Source: Flavobacteriaceae bacterium
GTDB taxonomy: Bacteria; Bacteroidota; Bacteroidia; Flavobacteriales; Flavobacteriaceae
NCBI GenBank assembly: GCA_947453885.1
Contig: CANGIF010000037.1
Coordinates: 1-32,029 of the forward strand
Length of the DNA: 32,029 nucleotides
Direction of reading: 5' to 3'
In this document: in pieces, positions 17,265-24,668 of the stretch
Layout: each line of letters opens with the position of its first letter
Numbering within the stretch: position 1 is the first letter of the stretch
Notes under the pieces: model-generated
Told to the model about the DNA's origin: nothing
What the model saw: the letters and a program-made list of their open reading frames with translations, nothing else
Databases searched by the model: none
Translations under genes and position numbers: made by a program

Positions 17265-18941
17265 ATGAGTGAAACAAAAGTAAAAACAGCACATCCAAAA
17301 GGACTTTGGGTATTATTTGGAACCGAAATGTGGGAGCGTTTCAATTTCTACGGAATGCGAGCCATTCTTACCTTATTCTTAGTAAATTCTTTAATGATGA
17401 AAGAAGAGGACGCTTCATTAATATATGGAGGATTTCTTGGACTTTGTTATTTAACACCTATGTTGGGTGGATTTATTTCCGACCGTTTTTTTGGAAATAG
17501 AAATTGTATTTTACTTGGCGGATTAATGATGGCTTTAGGGCAGTTTTTATTGTTTTTTAGTGCCAGTGTTTTTGGTTCAAATATCGGACTAGCTACTTCT
17601 TTAATGTGGACTGCACTTGGTATTATTATTTTTGGAAATGGTTTCTTTAAACCTAATATCTCTTCTATGGTAGGAAGTTTGTATCCAAAACAAGAGAAAT
17701 CTAAATTAGATACTGCTTTTACCATTTTTTATATGGGAATTAACTTAGGCGCTTTTCTAGGTCAATTGATTTGTCCGATAGTTGGGGATGTAAAAGATGC
17801 TGGTGGAGTAAGGGATATTCATGCTTTCAAATTTGGTTTTCTTGCGGCTTCAATAGCTATGTTAATAGGTACAGCAGTTTTCTATTTCTTAAAAAATAAA
17901 TATGTAATCACTCCAGAAGGTCGTCCTTTGGGAGGTTTGCCAAAACATAACGTAAACGATGATTATGAAGAAGGGGAATCACAAAAAGCGGTTTTCTCAC
18001 AAAAAGCTTTACTTGGAGCTGTCATTGCCTTTTTTGTTTTAGGTGCCTTTTTCCATTTTATAGTAAGTCAAAACTGGATATATACCGTAATTTATTCAAG
18101 TGGTATCACTTTAGCAGGATTAATTATTTCTGATACTTCTTTAACAAAAGTAGAAAGAGACAGAATTTTAGTAATTTATATCGTAGCTTTTTTCGTAATA
18201 TTTTTCTGGGCAGCATTTGAACAGGCTGGTTCTTCATTAACATTTATCGCTGACAACCAATGCGATAGAAATTTCTTTGGATACAACATGCCACCGTCAA
18301 TGGTGCAAATTTTCAACGGATTATTCGTTGTAGCTTTTGCAGTTCCTTTTAGTATGTTATGGGATTATTTAAGAAGTAAAGATAGAGAGCCAATTTCTCC
18401 CGTTAAACAAGCTGTTGGATTAGGATTGGTTGCATTGAGTTACTTTATAATTGCTCACAATGTGAAAGATCTAGGAAATAATGGTTTATTAGCTATTAAA
18501 TGGTTAATTCTTTTATATTTAATTCAAACTTGTGCCGAACTTTGTTTGTCTCCAATTGGGTTATCATTAGTAGGTAAATTATCTCCAAAACGTTTCTCGT
18601 CATTATTGTATGGCGTTTTCTTTTTATCAAATGCATCAGGTTACGCATTGGCAGGAACACTAGGTTCTATTTTACCTGCAACTGGTGATAAATTCAATAA
18701 GGCCAAAGAATTTGGAATCGACCTACAAGCTGTATTGGATAAAAAAATCACGTTAACCGCCGATCAATTAGCTATTTTAGAAAAAAATCAAATTAGTCCA
18801 AATAACCCCGTTTTTGCTGGTTTTGAGATCCACAACTTATTTGAATTTTTCATGGTTTTTGTTATTCTTTGCGGATTAGCAGCTGTAATTTTAATGGCGC
18901 TTACTCCAAAATTGAAGAAAATGATGCACGGAGTTCGTTAA
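17265..18941 (+). CDS. POT/PTR2 family proton-coupled peptide transporter (first copy)
   Basis: A 558-residue major-facilitator protein with about 14 membrane helices. The POT signatures are present: EMWERFNFYGMRA near residue 25 (the ExxERF proton-coupling motif) and FYMGINLGAFLG around residue 160. Such proteins import di- and tripeptides with protons across the inner membrane. Its length exceeds a minimal POT because of longer loops (for example about residues 215-245) and an inserted stretch near residues 470-510. It lies 29 bases behind the DPP IV-like gene and before a second POT gene. Confidence 0.93.
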   Translation: MSETKVKTAHPKGLWVLFGTEMWERFNFYGMRAILTLFLVNSLMMKEEDASLIYGGFLGLCYLTPMLGGFISDRFFGNRNCILLGGLMMALGQFLLFFSASVFGSNIGLATSLMWTALGIIIFGNGFFKPNISSMVGSLYPKQEKSKLDTAFTIFYMGINLGAFLGQLICPIVGDVKDAGGVRDIHAFKFGFLAASIAMLIGTAVFYFLKNKYVITPEGRPLGGLPKHNVNDDYEEGESQKAVFSQKALLGAVIAFFVLGAFFHFIVSQNWIYTVIYSSGITLAGLIISDTSLTKVERDRILVIYIVAFFVIFFWAAFEQAGSSLTFIADNQCDRNFFGYNMPPSMVQIFNGLFVVAFAVPFSMLWDYLRSKDREPISPVKQAVGLGLVALSYFIIAHNVKDLGNNGLLAIKWLILLYLIQTCAELCLSPIGLSLVGKLSPKRFSSLLYGVFFLSNASGYALAGTLGSILPATGDKFNKAKEFGIDLQAVLDKKITLTADQLAILEKNQISPNNPVFAGFEIHNLFEFFMVFVILCGLAAVILMALTPKLKKMMHGVR

Positions 18942-18966
18942 TCAATTTAAAATATTTTATAACTTT

Positions 18967-19000
18967 TAAACCTACAAGAATTTCTTGTAGGTTTGTTTTT
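18967..19000 (+). terminator. Terminator between the two POT transporter genes
   Basis: Stem AAACCTACAAG / CTTGTAGGTTT with a 5-base loop, followed by GTTTTTT. It ends only 14 bases before the next start codon. The right arm contains TAGGTTTG (18988-18995), a TAnnTTTG match that could serve as the -7 element of the next gene. Confidence 0.8.
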
Positions 19001-19013
19001 TAAATTTAATACT

Positions 19014-20525
19014 ATGAGTGAAAAGTTGACATTAGAACAAATTCAATCCTTCAATGGAAAGTATCCGAGACAACTTTGGTATCTATTCTTTAGCGAAATG
19101 TGGGAACGGTTTAGCTTTTATGGAATGCGAGGCATGTTGTATGTTTTCATGACAAGCCAGCTACTAATGAAAGATACAGATGCCAATTTGCAATATGGTG
19201 CCACCCAAGCTTGGGTTTATGCTTTTACTTTTATAGGAGGTTTATTTGCTGATAAAATTTTTGGTTTTAGAAAATCACTTTTTTGGGGTGGTCTATTAAT
19301 GATTGTAGGAAGTATAATTCTTGCTATTAGTCCAAAAGAGTTGTTTTTTATTGGAGTTAGTTTTACGATTGTTGGTACCGGTTTTTTTAAGCCCAACATA
19401 TCTTCTATGGTTGGAAAACTATACAAAGAGGATGATAATAGAAGAGATGCTGGTTTTTCTTTATTTTACGCAGGGGTTAATTTAGGAGCATTAATAGGTG
19501 GATACATTTGTATAGCTGTTGCTAATGGGAATCTTTGGACTTCATTCGTACCAGTAAATTTAAGATGGAATTATGCTTTTGGATTTGCATCAGTTGTGAT
19601 GATAATTAGTTTAGTAACATTTATTCAAACTCAAAAAAGTTTAGGACAAATTGGATTGTCTCCTTTGACGCATTTAACCGCTTCAAAAAGAAAGTTATAT
19701 GAATATGTTACTTATTTTGGGTCGTTATTGATTATACCTATAATAATGGTAATGGTTTCAAATACGGATTACACCGATTATTTCATGTACATTATTGGAC
19801 CAATTTCTATTTTGTATTTAGTTTATGAAATGAAAGGGTTTAGTGTTGCTCAAAACAAAAAATTAATTGCCGCTGTAATTTTTATGTTGTTTTCTGTGGT
19901 TTTTTGGGCCTTTTTTGAACAAAGTGGCGGTTCCTTAAGTGCTTTTGCAGTTAGCAATTTAAACAATACAGTTTTAGGAGTTACATTTGATCCAAATGGT
20001 GTAAATAATGCAGCCAATTCTTTGTTTGTCATTGTTTTTGCAGCCTTGGTTGGGTTAGTTTGGTTGTGGATGAATAAACGGAAAATAGAACCGAATACAG
20101 TTGTAAAATTTGGTATAGCTTTTTTGTTTTTAGCTGCTGGATTTTATGTGTTTTATTATACTAAATTTTTTGCTGATGCTTTTGGCAAAACGTCTTTAGG
20201 ATTATTTAGTTTTGGGTGGTTTGTTATTACCTTTGGAGAATTATGTTTATCCCCAATCGGAATGTCAGCAATGACGAAACTTTCGCCACCTAAAACACAA
20301 GCTGTTATTATGGGAATGTGGTTTTTAGCAAGCTCCTATGGTCAATATTTTGCAGGCATACTCGGGGCTAATATTGCAGAAGCTTCCGAAAACACATCCA
20401 ATTCGGCTAAACTTATCGTATATGCTGATGGTTATAGACAATTGGCAATTTACGCCTTAATCGCAGGTGTGCTTCTAATTATAATTTCACCTTTACTAAA
20501 AAAATTAATGCAGGAAGTGAAATAA
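19014..20525 (+). CDS. POT/PTR2 family proton-coupled peptide transporter (second copy)
   Basis: A 503-residue POT transporter, counted from the ATG at 19014 (MSEKLTLEQ). An in-frame TTG at 18993 falls inside the terminator and is an unlikely start. Signatures are EMWERFSFYGMRG near residue 27 and FYAGVNLGALIG around residue 150. It is clearly related to the first POT protein but not closely identical, so the two may differ in peptide preference. A terminator separates it from the first copy, suggesting separately set expression. Confidence 0.92.
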   Translation: MSEKLTLEQIQSFNGKYPRQLWYLFFSEMWERFSFYGMRGMLYVFMTSQLLMKDTDANLQYGATQAWVYAFTFIGGLFADKIFGFRKSLFWGGLLMIVGSIILAISPKELFFIGVSFTIVGTGFFKPNISSMVGKLYKEDDNRRDAGFSLFYAGVNLGALIGGYICIAVANGNLWTSFVPVNLRWNYAFGFASVVMIISLVTFIQTQKSLGQIGLSPLTHLTASKRKLYEYVTYFGSLLIIPIIMVMVSNTDYTDYFMYIIGPISILYLVYEMKGFSVAQNKKLIAAVIFMLFSVVFWAFFEQSGGSLSAFAVSNLNNTVLGVTFDPNGVNNAANSLFVIVFAALVGLVWLWMNKRKIEPNTVVKFGIAFLFLAAGFYVFYYTKFFADAFGKTSLGLFSFGWFVITFGELCLSPIGMSAMTKLSPPKTQAVIMGMWFLASSYGQYFAGILGANIAEASENTSNSAKLIVYADGYRQLAIYALIAGVLLIIISPLLKKLMQEVK

Positions 20526-20542
20526 TTTGTACTTTTCGGCAC

Positions 20543-20550
20543 TATTTTTG
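20543..20550 (+). promoter_or_regulatory. -7 element upstream of the thioredoxin-like gene
   Basis: TATTTTTG matches TAnnTTTG, 25 bases before the start at 20576. A TTTG at 20526-20529 is only 13 bases upstream. The element lies within an inverted repeat, TTTGTAC...GTACAAA. Confidence 0.45.
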
Positions 20551-20575
20551 TACAAAACAATAAAAAATTACTAAA

Positions 20576-21130
20576 ATGAAGAAAATAATTATCGCGTTAT
20601 TGCTAATTTCAAGCACTTTAACTACTGTAACGGCTCAAGAATTAACTTGGGAAACAAATATTAAAAAAGCGGCTGATTTGTCCAACAAAACTCATAAACC
20701 GATGTTTCTATTTTTCACAGGAAGCGATTGGTGTGGATGGTGTATGCGTTTGCAAAAAGAAGTATTTAATACTCCTGAATTTGTGTCATGGGCAAAACAA
20801 AATGTTGTTTTAGTAGAATTAGATTACCCAAGAAGAACCCCACAAAGTCCAGAAATAGTACAGCAAAATGCTGAATTACAACAAGCTTTCAACGTTCAAG
20901 GATATCCAACAGTTTGGTTTGCTAATGCTACAAACAAAGACGGAAAAGTTAATTTTTCTCAATTAGGAAGTTCAGGATATGTAGCTGGAGGGCCTGGTGT
21001 TTGGATAGCGGGAGCCAATAAAATTCTAGGAATTGTAGCTAAAACAGAAGCTGCACCTGAACAAAAAAATTCTTCAAATAATAAAGAAACTAAAAAAACT
21101 ACAACTTCTAAAAAAGCGACTTTAAAGTAG
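20576..21130 (+). CDS. Secreted thioredoxin-fold protein
   Basis: A 184-residue exported protein. It has a signal peptide (residues 1-20, ending TVTAQ), then a thioredoxin-like domain with the redox-active motif WCGWC and a cis-Pro region QGYPTVWF. The tail from about residue 160 is low-complexity Lys/Thr/Ser. The family resembles DUF255/thioredoxin_7-type periplasmic oxidoreductases. Substrates are unknown. It converges with comEC, with only 15 bases between the two stop codons. Confidence 0.85.
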   Translation: MKKIIIALLLISSTLTTVTAQELTWETNIKKAADLSNKTHKPMFLFFTGSDWCGWCMRLQKEVFNTPEFVSWAKQNVVLVELDYPRRTPQSPEIVQQNAELQQAFNVQGYPTVWFANATNKDGKVNFSQLGSSGYVAGGPGVWIAGANKILGIVAKTEAAPEQKNSSNNKETKKTTTSKKATLK

Positions 21131-21145
21131 AATAGTTTTTTAAAA

Positions 21146-23176
21146 TTATAATTTAATAAATCCCTTTTCGGCTGTTGCATGAAAAGGGATTTCATTTTGC
21201 AAACATGTTGCTTTCCAATTTGCAACAAATGATTTAAAGTTAGAGCCGTCTGCAATTATTAATTTTGGATGACATGTCAAAAGAAATCGCTGTAAATTTA
21301 ATTTTGGAGAATGAGTAATAAGGACAACATCTGGTGAAATAGAAGTTGGATAAAGCGCTAAACTATCCAAAAGCAAGATTTTCTTTTTGTTAAAATACAA
21401 CAATCTTGGTAACGGCTTGACAGTCGTAACAGTACTAAAATTTCCAACTGTATAGTTAAGAAGTAATGAATTTTTTTTCTTTTGATTCAATGTATCAGAG
21501 GTATAAACTGTAGTCTTTTGCCCCTGTCTTGCTGCTACTAAAGATTGTTTTTTTACATGAAACACAATCAGTTCATTTTGTTTTTGACAGTAATATTTCG
21601 TTTCTAGACAAGCCAATTGAAAAGATAAAACACCAAGTAATGCTAGGATTAGTTTGTAAAATTTTGGTTTTTGAATCCAAACAAAAAAAGTGATAATCAT
21701 AAAATAGGAAGTCCATAACATCATACTATTAAAAGAAATGTTTTGTACTATGAACGATTGAAACGAAGCAATCCAATTGATTATTTTATTTAAAATAAAA
21801 ATTCCCCATTCTAATAATTTCATAGGTAAATGCGGAACATAACCAAAAGATGCAAGTAACAAAACAAAAACACCAACAGCTAAAAGTATTCCCATAAAAG
21901 GAAGAATGACTAAATTAGTAATAAAAAACAAGCCGGGAAATTGATGAAAATAGTAAATGCTTAATGGTAATGCTCCAATTTGAGCAGCAAATGAAACGGT
22001 TAACAAATTCCAGATATACGACAGGACTTTATTTGACGGAGCATAAACAACAGACAACAATGGTTGTAGCCAAACTATAAAAAATAGAGAAATATAACTT
22101 AATTGAAAGCCTACATCAAATAAAAACGCAGGTTGAACAAGTAGAATCAAAAGTAAAGAAACCAACAGAGTATGGTAAATGTTAATACTCCTTTTTAAAA
22201 ACAGTCCAACAGCTACAAACGAAAACATAGTTACTGATCGCAAAACCGATGGTGCCAAACCTGCCACAAATCCAAAACTCCACAAAGAAAGAAGTGTTAT
22301 AATTAATTTTAAAAGTAATCCTTTGGAACTATTAGGAATTGGTTTCATTAAAAAAGTGACAAACAGTAAAATAAAGCCCACGTGCAAACCAGATACCGAG
22401 AGTACATGAACGGCACCCGCATATTGATAATCTTTAATTATGTCCGAATCAATATCTTGTTGTTGTCCTAATAGCAAAGCCATTATGACACTAAGTTCAT
22501 TTTTACCAAATTTTTCTTTATTTAAATTTTGAATAATTTTAGTCCGAAATTCAGAAGCGTAATACCAAAGGTCTTTATAAACCAATTGACTGACTTTTAA
22601 AGTTCCGGGTTTACAAAACAGTTGTGCATAAATCTGTTGGTTCTCCAAGTACAAGCCATAATCAAATTGGAAAGGATTTTTCGACTTTTGATTAGTCACA
22701 ATCGAACCATTAACTCGTACTATTGATCCAATTTTCAACGCATCAAAAACACCAGCATCAGGGATATTCAACAACACTTTTCCGCTACTTGTAATTAAAT
22801 TTACTCGCGTAACCTTTGCAATAAATCGTCTACTAAAACTAGTGGTTTTAAGTTTCTCTGTAACGACCATTTCAAAAGTAGCTTGCTTTTTTGATTTTGA
22901 AACTATATTTACATAATGATTTTTTTGCAATTTAGCGGTATGAACTACTTGGTTAGAAGCCCCAATTCCAATAGCAAGTACAAATAAAGATGCGCCAAAA
23001 TAGACGCTTTGAAAGTCTTGCTTAACACTTAAAAAACCAAGTAGAACCGTAACGAAACAAGTGAAAAACAAAAACAGAAAAGTCCAAAAAGGATCGGGCT
23101 TTAAATAATAAGCCAAAAGGATACCTAGTACAAAGAAAAAGGTAAGTCGCGCCAAGGGGAATTGCAACACTTTCAT
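21146..23176 (-). CDS. comEC: ComEC/Rec2 family DNA uptake channel protein
   Basis: A 676-residue polytopic inner-membrane protein, counted from the ATG at 23176; an in-frame GTG lies two codons upstream. The N-terminal part has helices and a DUF4131-type OB-like region. The middle is the Competence domain with AVHVLSVSGLHVGF, the family's most conserved motif. In transformable bacteria ComEC carries single-stranded DNA into the cytoplasm. The C-terminus is a short remnant of the metallo-beta-lactamase-like region (VVLITHSPKL, ending FHATAEKGFIKL), without a recognisable metal-binding HxHxDH cluster. This short form is, to my knowledge, common in this phylum. The NlpC/P60 gene starts upstream on the same strand with a 39-base gap. 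Confidence 0.9.
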   Translation of the reverse strand: MKVLQFPLARLTFFFVLGILLAYYLKPDPFWTFLFLFFTCFVTVLLGFLSVKQDFQSVYFGASLFVLAIGIGASNQVVHTAKLQKNHYVNIVSKSKKQATFEMVVTEKLKTTSFSRRFIAKVTRVNLITSSGKVLLNIPDAGVFDALKIGSIVRVNGSIVTNQKSKNPFQFDYGLYLENQQIYAQLFCKPGTLKVSQLVYKDLWYYASEFRTKIIQNLNKEKFGKNELSVIMALLLGQQQDIDSDIIKDYQYAGAVHVLSVSGLHVGFILLFVTFLMKPIPNSSKGLLLKLIITLLSLWSFGFVAGLAPSVLRSVTMFSFVAVGLFLKRSINIYHTLLVSLLLILLVQPAFLFDVGFQLSYISLFFIVWLQPLLSVVYAPSNKVLSYIWNLLTVSFAAQIGALPLSIYYFHQFPGLFFITNLVILPFMGILLAVGVFVLLLASFGYVPHLPMKLLEWGIFILNKIINWIASFQSFIVQNISFNSMMLWTSYFMIITFFVWIQKPKFYKLILALLGVLSFQLACLETKYYCQKQNELIVFHVKKQSLVAARQGQKTTVYTSDTLNQKKKNSLLLNYTVGNFSTVTTVKPLPRLLYFNKKKILLLDSLALYPTSISPDVVLITHSPKLNLQRFLLTCHPKLIIADGSNFKSFVANWKATCLQNEIPFHATAEKGFIKL
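21158..21192. terminator. Hairpin terminator embedded in the 3' end of comEC
   Basis: A perfect 12-bp inverted repeat, AAATCCCTTTTC (21158-21169) and GAAAAGGGATTT (21181-21192), with an 11-base loop and a T-rich stretch (TTTCATTTT) to its right. It lies 28 bases past the stop of the thioredoxin-like gene, so it can end that transcript, and it also codes for the last residues of ComEC. Confidence 0.7.
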
Positions 23177-23215
23177 CCCCACGAAAATACTAATTTTTTC
23201 TTATTCTAATAAAAA

Positions 23216-23827
23216 TTAATCAATAACTCTGTTAATTTGAACTAAATTTTGGTTGTAATACGCTTCGGCAGTTGAGGAAATAATGACACCACCACGCGAT
23301 GCAGCATGAATAAATTGAATTTCATCCGAATGTATTGCTACAATCATTCCAACATGGTTAATTTGCTTATTTGAGTTTTTAAAAAAAACCAAATCCCCAC
23401 GTCTAGCATCTTTTAATTTCAGCTTTACGCCATATTTTGCCTGTTCAACAGAACTTCTAGGAAGCGCAATATCAAAGAGAGAAAACGTCGCAAAAATCAA
23501 TCCTGAACAATCATAACCTTCATTGGTTGTACCGCCAGATTTATAGCTCGAACCCATTTTTCCCATAGCTTTATTAACAATCTGTTCAGATAAACGACTA
23601 TTGTACCTAGGATTTACAGCAAAATCAGTTTCGCTTTTTTCAAAATCCAACAGTTGAGGTAATTTCTTTTGTGGTTCAGCACTTTTAGTGGAATACGTCT
23701 TAGTTCTAGTAGATGCAGCATAGTTGTTTTTTCTATTTGCCGCTTTCTTCGACGTAACAATACTTGATTTCGATTTACATGCCGAAAACGAAAGCAATAG
23801 TATAAAAAAATAAAGTACTTTTTTCAA
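23216..23827 (-). CDS. NlpC/P60 (C40) cell-wall peptidase, lipoprotein
   Basis: A 203-residue lipoprotein: signal sequence with lipobox FSAC (lipidated Cys17), then a basic Ser/Thr-rich linker to about residue 75, then an NlpC/P60 domain. The catalytic residues are Cys107 (GYDCSGL), His158 (INHVGM) and His174 (FIHAA). Such enzymes cut bonds in peptidoglycan stem peptides, usually between D-Glu and a diamino acid. It sits between comEC and the response regulator, all on the same strand. A TACGTTTG -7 element at 23839-23846 suggests it can be transcribed from within the intergenic gap. Confidence 0.92.
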   Translation of the reverse strand: MKKVLYFFILLLSFSACKSKSSIVTSKKAANRKNNYAASTRTKTYSTKSAEPQKKLPQLLDFEKSETDFAVNPRYNSRLSEQIVNKAMGKMGSSYKSGGTTNEGYDCSGLIFATFSLFDIALPRSSVEQAKYGVKLKLKDARRGDLVFFKNSNKQINHVGMIVAIHSDEIQFIHAASRGGVIISSTAEAYYNQNLVQINRVID

Positions 23828-23838
23828 CTGTTTTTTTG

Positions 23839-23846
23839 CAAACGTA
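23839..23846 (-). promoter_or_regulatory. -7 element of the NlpC/P60 gene promoter
   Basis: TACGTTTG on the minus strand matches TAnnTTTG, 12 bases upstream of the start codon. A TTTG lies at 23860-23863, at a shorter spacing than ideal (13 bases). Confidence 0.4.
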
Positions 23847-23876
23847 AGAAATTTTTAAACAAACCCATTATTTCTT

Positions 23877-24629
23877 TCAACGCAGTTTGTTTACAGCATT
23901 CGTTTTGCGATATTCGTCGGGTGTTTTTCCAGTAAGTTTTTTAAAAACGACACAAAAGTTCCCATGACTCGTAAAACCAATTTCATAGCTAATATGACGC
24001 GTTGCTATGTTCGTTTCAATCAATAAAGCTTTGGCTTTTTCAATTTTCCGATAAGTTATATATTTCAGTGGTGTCAATCCTACATATTTCGAAAACATCC
24101 GTAGAAAATGTTGCGACGACCATGAGGTTTGCAAAGCCAGCTCCTCAATTGAAATGTGATTATTGACGTTTTCGTTAATGTAATCAATGGTTTTTTTTAA
24201 AATAAACGGAATTGTATCAGAAGTGGCTTCATCTGCTCGTGTTGTGTCTATTTTCCGTAAGCTAAAATTATTCAAAACAATTGCAACTGTTGTTTTCAAG
24301 TCAACAGCTCTATACGGTTTAATCAAATACCCTTGAGGCCTAGTTTCAGACGCTCTGTCTATTGTAATCTTATCTGTATTTGAAGTAAGGTAAATAAATG
24401 GCAGCGTAGCTTTGGCTAACAAATAGTGTCCTAAGTCAATACCGTCTTTGTCTTTTTTCAAATTAATGTCTAAAAGTACCAAATGAACGGGTTGACTTTC
24501 TATTACTCCAATAGCATCTTCAACACTTTCTATCTCGCTAATCACGTTATAGCCTTCTTCAATTAAAATGGTTTTGATACTCCAAGATATCAAATATTCG
24601 TCTTCTACTATTAAAATGGTAAATTTCAT
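23877..24629 (-). CDS. Response regulator with AraC-type DNA-binding domain
   Basis: A 250-residue two-component regulator. The receiver domain (about residues 1-120) has the acidic pair in VEDE (residues 8-11), the phosphoacceptor Asp54 (VLLDIN), a Thr/Ser in YLTSN and Lys in LIKPY. The C-terminal 100 residues form an AraC/XylS helix-turn-helix domain (ISIEELALQTSWSSQHFLRMF; IGFTSHGNFCVVFKKLTGKTP). The histidine kinase gene lies directly upstream with a 39-base gap, so the two form a cognate pair. An AraC-domain dimer typically contacts direct repeats about two helical turns apart. This makes it a candidate ligand for the GGAACA direct repeats (20-base period) upstream of the operon; that link is inference. 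Confidence 0.93.
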   Translation of the reverse strand: MKFTILIVEDEYLISWSIKTILIEEGYNVISEIESVEDAIGVIESQPVHLVLLDINLKKDKDGIDLGHYLLAKATLPFIYLTSNTDKITIDRASETRPQGYLIKPYRAVDLKTTVAIVLNNFSLRKIDTTRADEATSDTIPFILKKTIDYINENVNNHISIEELALQTSWSSQHFLRMFSKYVGLTPLKYITYRKIEKAKALLIETNIATRHISYEIGFTSHGNFCVVFKKLTGKTPDEYRKTNAVNKLR

Positions 24630-24668
24630 CGTTTAAATTGCTACTATCGTTATTTCAAGGCAAACAAG

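Noticed and set aside
18993..19013. TTG start for the second POT transporter.
   Set aside because: It lies in the T-run of the upstream terminator. The ATG at 19014 gives MSEKLTLEQ, like the MSETKVK start of the first copy.
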